From Roseateles chitinivorans (lineage in GTDB: Bacteria > Pseudomonadota > Gammaproteobacteria > Burkholderiales > Burkholderiaceae_C): 61,475 bases of DNA. Below the pieces are notes generated by a model, which did no database searches, was not told the origin of the DNA, and worked only from the letters and a program-made list of their open reading frames with translations. The stretch lies in contig NZ_PEOG01000032.1 in NCBI RefSeq assembly GCF_002761755.1, positions 1 to 61,475 of the forward strand. The letters are read 5' to 3'. Numbering within the stretch: the stretch's first letter is position 1; the number at the start of each line of letters is the position of its first letter. Made by a program: the position numbers and the translations under genes. Shown one piece after another: positions 52,342 through 60,371 of the stretch.

Positions 52342-54138
52342 ATGTTCCGATTCCCCTGGTCTTCCGCAGCCGCCACGGCTGCCGCCGCTGCCCTGAGCGC
52401 CTGCGGCGGCGGGGGAGGCGGCGGCGATACGCCGGCCGCGCCCAACGGCGCCGCCCCCGCGCCGGACGGCACCCCCGCGCCCGCGCCGAGCCCGGCACCG
52501 GCGCCGGCGCCGGCCCCCGCTCCCGTCGACAGTCCGGCACCGAGCCCCGCGCCGACCCCGGCGCCTGCTCCCCAGCCCGGGCCGGCGCCCGCACCCGCGG
52601 CCGCCGTCATGCTGCCCTTGCCCAGCGACGCGCAAGCCGCGCGCTTCCTGGCGCAGGCCGGCTTCGGCGCGAGCGAGGCGGACATCGCCACGCTCAAGTC
52701 GATCGGCTACTCGTCCTGGCTGGACCTGCAGTTCCTGGCGCCGCGCACCGAGTCGCACTGGGACTGGCTGAGCCGCAACGGCTTCGCCGCCGAGGCGAAC
52801 AAGTACGCCTACTTCGATGGCCTGCCCAACAGCGTCTGGCGCAAGTTCATCAGCTCGCCGGACCAGCTGCGCCAGCGCATGGTGCTGGCGCTGTCGGAGA
52901 TCTTCGTCGTCTCGGCGGTGGGCAACACGCTGCCCTGGCGCACGATGATGATGGGCGCCTACGCGGACGTGCTGGAGGAACACGCCTTCGGCACCTTCCG
53001 CGGGTTGCTGGAGGCGGTGACGCTGTCGCCGGCGATGGGCGCGTTCCTGGCCATGCGCGGCAGCAAGAAGGAGGACGGCAAGGGCCGCCAGCCCGACGAG
53101 AACTTCGCCCGCGAGGTGATGCAGCTCTTCACCATCGGCCTGGTGCAGCTGAATCTGGACGGCTCGGTCCAGATGGCCGGCGGCCGCCCGGTCGAGACCT
53201 ACGACCTGACGACGGTGACGCAGCTCGCGCGCGCCTTCACCGGCTGGAACTTCGACACGAGCGCGCCCGCTGGCGCCGATGCCGGCTTCATGCGCCGGCC
53301 GATGGTGCACAACGCGGCCTACTTCTCGGACGGCGCGAAGACGGTGCTGGGCAGCACCATCTCCGCCGGAGCCGACGGCCCCGCGGCGCTGCGCCAGGCG
53401 TTGGACATCCTCGCCAACCATCCGAACGTCGGCCCGTTCTTCGGCCGGCAGCTGATCCAGCGCTTCGTCTGCTCGAACCCGAGCGCCGCCTATGTGCAGC
53501 GCGTCGCCCAGGCCTTCAACGACAACGGCCGAGGCGTGCGCGGCGACCTCAAGGCGGTGCTGCGCGCGGTGCTGCTCGATCCCGAGGCGCGCCTGATCGA
53601 GCCCGGCGCGAGCCATTCCGGCAAGCTGCGCGAGCCGGTGCTGCGCTTCGTGCAGGTGGCGCGCGCGGTCCAGCTGAGCTCGGCCGGCCTGTGGACCATC
53701 CCCGAGACCAGCGACCCCGAGACGCGCCTGGGCCAGAGCCCGTTCTTCAGCCCCTCCGTCTTCAACTTCTACCGGCCGGGCTATGTGCCGCCGAATTCGC
53801 CGATGACGGCCGCCGGCACCACCGCGCCCGAGTTCCAGCTGCTCAACGAGGTGACGGTCACCGGCTACCTGAACTTCATGCAGACGCTACTGACGACCGG
53901 GCAGGGCGATGCCAAGCCGGACCTGTCGGCCGACATGGCGCTCTCGGCCGATCCGCGCGCGATGGTGGCGCGCCAGGCGCTGCTGCTGGGCGGCGGCGCC
54001 ATCTCCGACGCGACGCAGCAGCGCATCGCCGCAGCGGTGGCCACGATCGCCGGCACCACCGACGACGGCAAGCTCAACCGGGCCCGCGCCGGCTGGATGC
54101 TGCTGCTCGCCTGTCCCGAATACCAGATCCAGAAATGA
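52342..54138 (+). CDS. DUF1800 lipoprotein, copy 2
   Basis: A 598-residue paralogue of copy 1. A compact lipoprotein signal MFRFPWSSAAATAAAAALSA ends at Cys21, followed by a Gly run and a long Pro/Ala linker of PAPAP repeats (about residues 35-92) that copy 1 lacks. The linker would hold the domain away from the membrane. The core aligns block for block with copy 1: RFLAQAGFGASEADIATLKS, RMVLALSEIFVVSAVGN, QPDENFAREVMQLFTIGLVQ and SVFNFYRPGYVPPNS, and the end PEYQIQK against PEYQVQK. The stop overlaps a possible ATG of the next gene. Confidence 0.9.
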   Translation: MFRFPWSSAAATAAAAALSACGGGGGGGDTPAAPNGAAPAPDGTPAPAPSPAPAPAPAPAPVDSPAPSPAPTPAPAPQPGPAPAPAAAVMLPLPSDAQAARFLAQAGFGASEADIATLKSIGYSSWLDLQFLAPRTESHWDWLSRNGFAAEANKYAYFDGLPNSVWRKFISSPDQLRQRMVLALSEIFVVSAVGNTLPWRTMMMGAYADVLEEHAFGTFRGLLEAVTLSPAMGAFLAMRGSKKEDGKGRQPDENFAREVMQLFTIGLVQLNLDGSVQMAGGRPVETYDLTTVTQLARAFTGWNFDTSAPAGADAGFMRRPMVHNAAYFSDGAKTVLGSTISAGADGPAALRQALDILANHPNVGPFFGRQLIQRFVCSNPSAAYVQRVAQAFNDNGRGVRGDLKAVLRAVLLDPEARLIEPGASHSGKLREPVLRFVQVARAVQLSSAGLWTIPETSDPETRLGQSPFFSPSVFNFYRPGYVPPNSPMTAAGTTAPEFQLLNEVTVTGYLNFMQTLLTTGQGDAKPDLSADMALSADPRAMVARQALLLGGGAISDATQQRIAAAVATIAGTTDDGKLNRARAGWMLLLACPEYQIQK

Positions 54139-54179
54139 CCGTGTCGCGCTCCGCGCGCGACCTTCACCGGAGACTTCCC

Positions 54180-55568
54180 GTGGCCCATGTGTCCAAGCTG
54201 TCCGCGCTGCATCGGCGCGAATTCCTCAAGCGCGCCTCGGTCGTGTCCGTGGCCGGCGCGGCCGCGCCCTGGGCGCTTCAGCTCGCCGCGATCGGCGATG
54301 CGGCGGCGGCCACCGGCGGCGGCGACTACAAGGCGCTGGTGTGCGTGTTCCTGCACGGCGGCAATGACCACGGCAACACGGTGATCCCGTACGACACCGT
54401 CAACCACCAGGCCTACACGGCGATCCGCCCGACGCTGGCGATCGGACGTGACGCGCTGGCCGCGACCGCGCTTGCGCCCACGGTGGCGCTGCCGGATGGT
54501 CGCCAGATGGCGCTGGCGCCGGGGCTGTCGGCGATCAAGCCGGTCTTCGATGGCGGCCGTCTGGCGGTGATGCTGAACATCGGCACGCTGATGGCGCCGA
54601 TGACGCTGGCGCAGTACCGCTCGGGCGCGGTGCCGGCGCCGCCCAAGCTTTTCTCCCACAACGACCAGGCCAGTCTTTGGCAGTCGTCCAGCGTCGAAGG
54701 CGCGCGCACCGGCTGGGGCGGCCGGATGGCCGACCTGATGCTCTCGGCCAATGGCCGTGCCGGGCTGACCTGCATCAATGTCTCGGGCAATGCCGTGTTC
54801 CAGGCCGGCGAGGAGGCCTTCCAGTACCTGACCGGGCCAGGCGGCAAGAAGCCGATCACCGGCATCGGCAGCCAGATGTTCGGGTCGAGCTCCTGCGCGA
54901 AGCTGCTCAAGTCGCTGATCACCGAGGAACGGACGCATCCGATGGAGGTCGAGCTCAACCGGGTGACGGCACGCTCGATCGAACTGCAGTCGACGCTGAG
55001 CACCGCGCTGGCCGGCGGTGCCACGATCACCACGGCTTTCGGGACCGATTCGCTGGCGCGCCAGCTCAAGACGGTGGCGAACCTGATCGCGGCGCGCGCA
55101 TCGCTGGGAATGACGCGCCAGGTCTATTTCGTCTCGATGGGCGGCTTCGACCTGCACGATGGCCTGACCACGCGGCACCCGCTGCTGATGCAGCAGCTCG
55201 GCGGCGCGCTGGGCAGCTTCGACGCGGCGCTGCGCGAGCTGGGCATGGCGGAGCAGGTCACCACCTTCACCGCCTCCGATTTCGGCCGCACGCTGAGCAG
55301 CAACGGCGACGGCACCGACCACGGCTGGGGCGCGCACCACTTCGTGATGGGCGGCGCGGTGCGGGGCGGGCGCTTCTACGGCACCGCGCCGTCGGTGAGC
55401 GTCAACGGCCCGGACGACGTCGGCCAGGGCCGCCTGCTGCCGACGACCTCGGTGGATCAGCTCGCCGCGACGCTGGCCCTGTGGATGGGCGTGCCGCCGA
55501 GCGAGCTGCGGACGGTGCTGCCCAACATCGGCGCCTTCGCGACGGCGGACCTGGGCTTCATGGGCTGA
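54180..55568 (+). CDS. DUF1501 Tat-exported protein, copy 2 (GTG start)
   Basis: A 462-residue paralogue, exactly as long as copy 1. The twin-arginine signal is LHRREFLKRASVVSVAGAAA. The GTG at 54180 gives MAHVSKLSALHRREF, matching MPHISKLASLRRREF of copy 1, and follows GGAGA by about seven bases. An in-frame ATG at 54135, overlapping the DUF1800 stop, would add 15 residues. Conserved metal-site blocks are CVFLHGGNDHGNTVIPYD, SMGGFDLHDG and ASDFGRTLSSNGDGTDHGWG. Identity to copy 1 is high throughout, arguing for tandem duplication of the gene pair. Confidence 0.9.
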   Translation: MAHVSKLSALHRREFLKRASVVSVAGAAAPWALQLAAIGDAAAATGGGDYKALVCVFLHGGNDHGNTVIPYDTVNHQAYTAIRPTLAIGRDALAATALAPTVALPDGRQMALAPGLSAIKPVFDGGRLAVMLNIGTLMAPMTLAQYRSGAVPAPPKLFSHNDQASLWQSSSVEGARTGWGGRMADLMLSANGRAGLTCINVSGNAVFQAGEEAFQYLTGPGGKKPITGIGSQMFGSSSCAKLLKSLITEERTHPMEVELNRVTARSIELQSTLSTALAGGATITTAFGTDSLARQLKTVANLIAARASLGMTRQVYFVSMGGFDLHDGLTTRHPLLMQQLGGALGSFDAALRELGMAEQVTTFTASDFGRTLSSNGDGTDHGWGAHHFVMGGAVRGGRFYGTAPSVSVNGPDDVGQGRLLPTTSVDQLAATLALWMGVPPSELRTVLPNIGAFATADLGFMG

Positions 55569-55652
55569 CGCGCACCAGCGTGGATCACCGATGACGACGG
55601 GGCGTGCGGCCGGCGCGGCTCCCGGTATATCGGCGCCGAACCCGACATCGCC

Positions 55653-55674
55653 GGCCCCCCAGCCCTAGGGGGCC
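55653..55674. terminator. GC hairpin after the DUF1501 copy 2 gene
   Basis: GGCCCCC (55653-55659) pairs with GGGGGCC (55668-55674). There is no T run, so terminator function is uncertain; it could equally be an operator for the regulator gene downstream. Confidence 0.4.
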
Positions 55675-55807
55675 GTGCCCGCGAAGTTCCGCTACGCAAG
55701 ATCGAGCGGTTCTCCTAACATCCCTGAAGGCCCCACACACCGCATCGCGGCGGAGACCGTGCACGTCGAGGGCCGCGTTCCACACGCGCCTGAACAGGGA
55801 GGCTGAG

Positions 55808-56476
55808 ATGGATGGCATGGTGTTGGGGAGGGGCCCCGAGACGGGCCGGGTCTTGTCCTATCGCGGTCCGGAGCGCCGGCGAGGCTCGCCGGACCGGTGG
55901 TGGCGGCACGCGCTCGAGGAGATCGACCTGGGGGTCTGCCTGGTCGGCGGGGATGGGCAGCTGCTGTATGCCAACAGCACCGCCCGGCGGCAGCTCGACG
56001 AGACCTCGCCGCTGCAGGTCCTCGACGGTCAACTGGTGGCCCCCCAACGCAGCGACCAGGTCCGGCTCGAGGGCGCGCTCGCGGACGTGCAGCGCGGCCT
56101 GCGCCATCTGATCTGCCTGGGGCGAGGCGCCGGCCGGCTCTCGCTGTCGGTGCTGCCGCTGCAGGATGGCCTCGGGCGGACCGTCCAGGCCCTGCTGGTG
56201 CTGGGCAAGCGCAACCTCTGCGGCGAGCTGCCGATGCTGGCCTTCGCGCGCGAGCATCAATTGACCGCGGCCGAGCAGCAGGTGCTGCAGTCGCTGTGCG
56301 CCGGGCTGCAGCCGCAGGAGATCGCACAGCGCCACGGCGTGGCGATCTCGACGGTGCGCACCCAGATCGCCAGCGTGCGCGCGAAGACGGCCACCGAGAG
56401 CATCCGCGAGCTGGTCGCGATGGTGGCGCAGCTGCCGCCGATGCAGGGCGTGCTGCGGGTGGTCGAGCTGCGCTGA
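55808..56476 (+). CDS. LuxR-type regulator
   Basis: A 222-residue protein. An N-terminal YRGPERRRG motif is followed by a PAS-like segment (LEEIDLGVCLVGGDGQLLYA to about 150). The C-terminal LuxR-type helix-turn-helix is at about 155-212 (LTAAEQQVLQSLCAGLQPQE, HGVAISTVRTQIASVRAKTA). The ATG at 55808 follows GGGAGG by about six bases. It lies between the DUF1800/DUF1501 pairs and phoD and is a good candidate to control them. Its stop and that of phoD share the palindrome TGATCGATCA. Confidence 0.85.
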   Translation: MDGMVLGRGPETGRVLSYRGPERRRGSPDRWWRHALEEIDLGVCLVGGDGQLLYANSTARRQLDETSPLQVLDGQLVAPQRSDQVRLEGALADVQRGLRHLICLGRGAGRLSLSVLPLQDGLGRTVQALLVLGKRNLCGELPMLAFAREHQLTAAEQQVLQSLCAGLQPQEIAQRHGVAISTVRTQIASVRAKTATESIRELVAMVAQLPPMQGVLRVVELR

Positions 56477-56480
56477 TCGA

Positions 56481-58082
56481 TCAGCCGCGCTGGGGTGCCA
56501 GCGTCTTGCTGAAGAGGGCGGTGCCGGCCAGGTCCTTCAGGGTCACCGTCATCGCGCGGGTCTTCGCGTCGATGTCGACCTGTCCGAAGAACTGGGTGTC
56601 GACGGCCGGCGCGGCATTGGCGACGCCCGGTCCCTTCTGGTAGACCACCTGCATGCCGAAGGTGCCATCGGCCTTGTTGGGGCCGAAGCCGCCGGCATGC
56701 AGCGGACCGGAGACGAATTCCCAGAACGGCAGGAAGTCGGTGTGCTTGGCCTGGGCGGGGTCGAAGAAGTGGGCCGCGGTGTAGTGCACGTCGGCGGTGA
56801 GCCAGACGATGTTGTGCAGCCGATGCCGCTTGATCTCGCTGAGCAGGCGTGCGATCTCCAGCTCGCGGCCGCGCGGCGCGCCGTCGTCGCCGTTGGCGAT
56901 GGCCTCCCACTTGTCGCGGCCTTCGGCATCCTTGCCGTCGTTCACATGCAGACCGATCGGCATGTCGGCCGCGATCACCTTCCACACCGCCTTGGAGCGC
57001 TTCAGCCCGTCGAGCAGCCAGGCGATCTGCGGGCGGCCGAGGAAGGCGCTGGCGGCGTTCTCCTCGGTCTGCAGGTTGGCGCTGTTGGGGCCGCGATAGC
57101 TGCGCATGTCGACCACGAACACATCCAGCAGCGGACCCTGCGGCAGGTGACGGTAGACGCGCTCGCTCTCGGCGTCGCCGAAGCGGCGCATCGGCGCGTA
57201 TTCCTGGAAGGCCCGGGTGCCGCGGGCCACCAGCAGCGGGATGTTCTTCTCGGTATAGCGGGCGTCGCCGGAGAGGTCCTTGCTGTCCGAGTAGTTGTTG
57301 GTGACTTCGTGGTCATCCCACTGCCAGATCTGCGGGACCTGCGCCGCCATGCGGCGGACGTTGGCATCCATCAGGTTGTAGCGGTAGCGGCCGCGGTACT
57401 CGTCGAGCGTCTCGGCGACCTTGCTGGTCTGCTCGGTCACCAGGTTGCGCCAGAGCGAGCCATCGGGCAGCGCGATCTCGGCGGGGATGGGGCTGTCGGC
57501 GTAGATGGTGTCGCCGCTGTGCAGGAAGAAGTCGGGGTTGATGCGGCGGATCTGCTCGTAGATCTTCATGCCGCCCCAGGCCTCGTTGATGCCCCAGCCC
57601 TGGCCGCAGGTGTCGCCGCTCCAGGCGAAGCGCAGGTCGCGCACGGCCCGGCTTCCGAAGGCGGCCGGCAGGCGCAGGTGGCCGGGCATCGGCTCGGACA
57701 GGACGCGTTCGTTGCGCAGGTCCTGCAGGACGACGCGATAGAAGATCTCCTGGCCGGCGGGCAGGCCGCGCAGGTCGATGCGGCCGGTGAAGTCCGAGTC
57801 CTCCAGCAGATGCGGGCCTCGCACCCGCTGCGCGTTGGCGAAGCTGGCGGTGGTGGACCAGTCGAGCCACAGCCGAGCGGGGCGGTCGGCGCGAGTCCAG
57901 ATGATGGCGCCATCGGCGATCGGGTCGCCGGACTGGATGCCATGCGGCAGCTGCGGGCGCATCGCATCGCGGGTGATGAGGGCCGGGGCCTGCGGCGCGC
58001 CTTGGGCGCGCAGGCCGGGGGACGTCAGCAGCGCGCCGCCTCCGAGCAAGGTGCTGGCGTGGAGGAAGCGGCGGCGGTCCAT
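56481..58082 (-). CDS. PhoD-type alkaline phosphatase/phosphodiesterase
   Basis: A 533-residue exported metallophosphoesterase. The twin-arginine signal MDRRRFLHASTLLGGGALLT starts the protein. A PhoD N-domain precedes the catalytic domain with FAWSGDTCGQGWGINEAWGG, DFFLHSGDTIYADSPIP, WQWDDHEVTNNYSD and VWLTADVHYTAAHFFDP, which carry the Asp, His and Cys positions of the Ca/Fe site. The enzymes release phosphate from mono- and diesters outside the membrane. GGGAGA precedes the ATG. No Pho box was recognised. Convergent with the LuxR-type gene. Confidence 0.93.
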   Translation of the reverse strand: MDRRRFLHASTLLGGGALLTSPGLRAQGAPQAPALITRDAMRPQLPHGIQSGDPIADGAIIWTRADRPARLWLDWSTTASFANAQRVRGPHLLEDSDFTGRIDLRGLPAGQEIFYRVVLQDLRNERVLSEPMPGHLRLPAAFGSRAVRDLRFAWSGDTCGQGWGINEAWGGMKIYEQIRRINPDFFLHSGDTIYADSPIPAEIALPDGSLWRNLVTEQTSKVAETLDEYRGRYRYNLMDANVRRMAAQVPQIWQWDDHEVTNNYSDSKDLSGDARYTEKNIPLLVARGTRAFQEYAPMRRFGDAESERVYRHLPQGPLLDVFVVDMRSYRGPNSANLQTEENAASAFLGRPQIAWLLDGLKRSKAVWKVIAADMPIGLHVNDGKDAEGRDKWEAIANGDDGAPRGRELEIARLLSEIKRHRLHNIVWLTADVHYTAAHFFDPAQAKHTDFLPFWEFVSGPLHAGGFGPNKADGTFGMQVVYQKGPGVANAAPAVDTQFFGQVDIDAKTRAMTVTLKDLAGTALFSKTLAPQRG

Positions 58083-58267
58083 GCGGGTCTCCCGGGGAGG
58101 TGGCGAAGCCCGCGATGCTGCCGGCGGGGTATGACGAGGAGGTGAATGGCCTTCGACGAAGCTGACGGCGCACGGGTCCGCGAGCTCGCGCCTCCCCCGT
58201 CGCTCCCCTCTGGAGGGAGAAAGGAAATCCAATGTTGAGCGATGTCAAAGCACCTCTACGGGCATCA

Positions 58268-58290
58268 GATTAGCTTCGAAAAAGCTAATC
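58268..58290. promoter_or_regulatory. Operator-like inverted repeat of the toxin-antitoxin operon
   Basis: GATTAGCTT (58268-58276) and AAGCTAATC (58282-58290) form a perfect 9-base inverted repeat with a five-base centre. TATAGC (58297-58302) follows as a possible -10, so binding by the antitoxin would block the promoter. The surroundings are much more AT-rich than flanking genes. Confidence 0.75.
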
Positions 58291-58306
58291 AAACCGTATA
58301 GCATGC

Positions 58307-58564
58307 ATGAATCGCATCAACTGGACCGAGAAGGCGATGCGGCAGATGCTGAAGCTGCCGCGCGAGGCGGTGAAGGCGATCGCCGGAGCCGTGGTCATCG
58401 AGCTGGCGGACCTCAAGGCCGCGCGCAACGTGAAGCGCCTGATGAACCATCCTTACGCTTATCGACTGCGGGTCGGGGACTATCGCGTGTTCTTCGACTT
58501 CGCCGTCGAGGTCCGGATCGTCTCGATCGAGGAAGTGAAGAAGCGCGATGAACAAACGTATTGA
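58307..58564 (+). CDS. RelE/HigB-type toxin
   Basis: An 85-residue RelE/ParE superfamily protein, probably a ribosome-dependent mRNA interferase. The central block NVKRLMNHPYAYRLRVGDYRVFFDF is the RelE core, with basic residues for RNA binding (Lys, Arg) and the terminal IEEVKKRDEQTY. It precedes its antitoxin and overlaps it by 17 bases, as in higBA-type order. The start lies just four bases after a possible -10, so a nearly leaderless message is possible. Pairing with an HTH antitoxin supports function. Confidence 0.88.
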   Translation: MNRINWTEKAMRQMLKLPREAVKAIAGAVVIELADLKAARNVKRLMNHPYAYRLRVGDYRVFFDFAVEVRIVSIEEVKKRDEQTY

Positions 58565-58877
58565 CTTTCAAACCATCCTGGGCGCGGACGGCACACCCGC
58601 ATTCGTCGTGCTCCCGTACGACGAATTCGTGCGGCACTTCGAGGCCGTGGGCGATTTGATCCCCGATGCCGTCGCGCAGCTGGTGTTCAACGAGCAGATG
58701 ACTGGCGCCAAGGCCTGGCGCACGCATCTCGGGCTCACGCAGCAGGTGGTCGCGGACCGCCTCGGGATCACGCAGGGCGCCTATGCGCAGCTCGAGGCCA
58801 GCTCAAGGCCGCGGCGCTCGTCGCGCGAGCGCATCGCGAAGGCCCTGGGCATACGGCCCGGTCAACTGAACTTCTGA
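58548..58877 (+). CDS. HTH (XRE) antitoxin
   Basis: A 109-residue antitoxin. The N-terminal half (QTILGADGTPAFVVLPYDEF) probably wraps the toxin. The C-terminal half is an XRE helix-turn-helix (RTHLGLTQQVVADRLGITQGAYAQLEASSR) that would bind the upstream inverted repeat. The ATG lies inside the toxin gene's last 17 bases. A conserved acidic segment (FEAVGDLIPDAVAQLVFNEQ) separates the two. Confidence 0.88.
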   Translation: MNKRIDFQTILGADGTPAFVVLPYDEFVRHFEAVGDLIPDAVAQLVFNEQMTGAKAWRTHLGLTQQVVADRLGITQGAYAQLEASSRPRRSSRERIAKALGIRPGQLNF

Positions 58878-58903
58878 TCCCGCCGCCACGGCGCGGACCG
58901 TGT

Positions 58904-59290
58904 TCACTGCCCGGCCGGTGGCTCCCAGAGTTCGACCTTGTTGCCTTCCGGATCGATGACCCAGCCGAACTTGCCGTACTCGGAGTCGTCGGTCTTCTCG
59001 AGCACCTCGCAGCCTTCGTCGCGCAGCGCCTGGAGCAGGGCCGTCAGGTCGGCGACGCGGTAATTGATCATGAAGGGCTTGCCGCTCGGACCGAATCCGT
59101 CCGGATCGGCCGAGCCGATCGACCAGATCGTCGTGCCGCCGGCGGGCCGGCCCGCGTCGTCCGTCCAGGTGAACGCCGCGCCGCCCCAGGGCTGCACGTC
59201 CACGCCCAGGTGCGTCCGGTACCAGTCGCGCAAGGCCGCCGGATCCTTGGCGTTGAAGAAGATGCCGCCGATGCCCGTCACACGCTTCAT
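58904..59290 (-). CDS. Glyoxalase/VOC family protein
   Basis: A 128-residue vicinal-oxygen-chelate fold protein. Two beta-alpha-beta-beta-beta halves are visible (VTGIGGIFFNAKDPAALRDW and INYRVADLTALLQALRDEGC), with the C-terminal metal-site-like phrase WVIDPEGNKVELWEPP. The substrate is unknown; some relatives act on methylglyoxal or confer drug resistance. The ATG at 59290 matches homologues; the frame continues upstream without support. Confidence 0.85.
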   Translation of the reverse strand: MKRVTGIGGIFFNAKDPAALRDWYRTHLGVDVQPWGGAAFTWTDDAGRPAGGTTIWSIGSADPDGFGPSGKPFMINYRVADLTALLQALRDEGCEVLEKTDDSEYGKFGWVIDPEGNKVELWEPPAGQ

Positions 59291-59340
59291 GGGGAGACTC
59301 CCGTCAGGTTGACCGATCTCAAGGACATCGGCGCGTCGTC

Positions 59341-59838
59341 TCACCGACGATGCACCGCGCCGCGCTTGAGCGTCAGCAGACACAGCAGCGCGATCAGGGT
59401 GAACAGCGCGCCGCTCCAGATCTCGTAAGGCAGACCGAGCAGCGTGTACGCGGAGGCCTCGCTGCAGTTGGCGGTGACCATGAAGACACTCGGCAGCTTG
59501 GTTTCCAGGTCCAGCACCGTCAGCACGCGATCGGCGAAGGTCATGTCGCAGCTGGCCAGCTTGGAGGCCACTTCATGCTGGTAGCCCGCGGCGAACAGCC
59601 CCGCCACGCCCAGCGCCGCCATCAGCAGCAGCGCCAGCACCCGCGCGGCGCCGACGCGCTGCAGCGCCCAGCCCAGCGCGCTCACCGCCGCGATCAGCAG
59701 GAAGATGCCGCGCTGCATCACGCACCAGGGGCAGGGCTTGACGTCGAACTGGTACTGCGCCACCAGCGCCGCCGCCACGGCGGCGAGCGACACCAGCGCG
59801 CTGAAGGCCAGCACGCGCGAGGCGGTCAGCGCGCGCAT
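59341..59838 (-). CDS. dsbB: Disulfide bond formation protein DsbB
   Basis: A 165-residue four-span inner-membrane protein that reoxidises DsbA and passes electrons to quinone. The first pair is KPCPWCVMQRG (Cys36, Cys39), which reacts with quinone. The second pair is Cys97 (LASCDMTF) and Cys125 (TANCSEASAYTLLGLPYEIW). Four helices alternate with these loops. Its ATG overlaps the ridA stop by one base. DsbA is not in view. Confidence 0.94.
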   Translation of the reverse strand: MRALTASRVLAFSALVSLAAVAAALVAQYQFDVKPCPWCVMQRGIFLLIAAVSALGWALQRVGAARVLALLLMAALGVAGLFAAGYQHEVASKLASCDMTFADRVLTVLDLETKLPSVFMVTANCSEASAYTLLGLPYEIWSGALFTLIALLCLLTLKRGAVHRR

Positions 59839-60305
59839 CAGTCCGCGATCTCGGCGATCAGCTCGATCTCGACACAGGCGCCCAGCGGGATCTGCGCCAC
59901 GCCGAAGGCGCTGCGCGCATGCGCACCCTTCTCGGGACCGAAGACCTCGCCGATCAGCTCGGACGCGCCGTTGGTCACCAGGTGCTGCTCGGTGAAGTCG
60001 CCGGTGCTGTTGACCAGGCTCATCAGCTTGACGACCCGCTTGACCTTGTTCAGGTCGCCGACCGCGGCGTGCAGCGTGCCCAGCAGGTCGATCGCGATCG
60101 CGCGAGCCGCCTGCTGGCCGGTGGCAGTGTCGGTGTCCTTGCCGAGCTGGCCCACCCAGGGCTTGCCGTCCTTCTTCGCGATATGACCGGACAGGAACAC
60201 CAGGTTGCCGGTCCGGACGAACGGCACATAGGCCGCGGCGGGCACCGCCACCGGCGGCAGTTCGATGCCGAGCTGGGTCAGGCGGTCATAGACGGAAGTG
60301 CTCAT
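59838..60305 (-). CDS. RidA/YjgF family protein
   Basis: A 155-residue Rid family protein that probably hydrolyses reactive enamine/imine intermediates of amino acid catabolism. Characteristic blocks are YVPFVRTGNLVFLSGHIAKK, DLNKVKRVVKLMSLVNSTGDF and the active-site segment ARSAFGVAQIPLGACVEIELIAE (with the conserved Arg). It belongs to the longer YjgF subgroup with an N-terminal YDRLTQLGIELPPVAVPAA. It overlaps dsbB by one base, so the two are probably cotranscribed. Divergent from comEC. Confidence 0.92.
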   Translation of the reverse strand: MSTSVYDRLTQLGIELPPVAVPAAAYVPFVRTGNLVFLSGHIAKKDGKPWVGQLGKDTDTATGQQAARAIAIDLLGTLHAAVGDLNKVKRVVKLMSLVNSTGDFTEQHLVTNGASELIGEVFGPEKGAHARSAFGVAQIPLGACVEIELIAEIAD

Positions 60306-60371
60306 GGGGGTCTGCGCGGAAGTGAAAAAAAGCGCCGCGAATCCTACACCCCGGCATGGTGCTGGACGCTC

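Noticed and set aside
52470..52605. Low-complexity CCGGCGCC-type repeats as a DNA repeat element
   Set aside because: They encode the Pro/Ala linker of the DUF1800 copy 2 lipoprotein, keep the frame and have synonymous variation, so they are coding.
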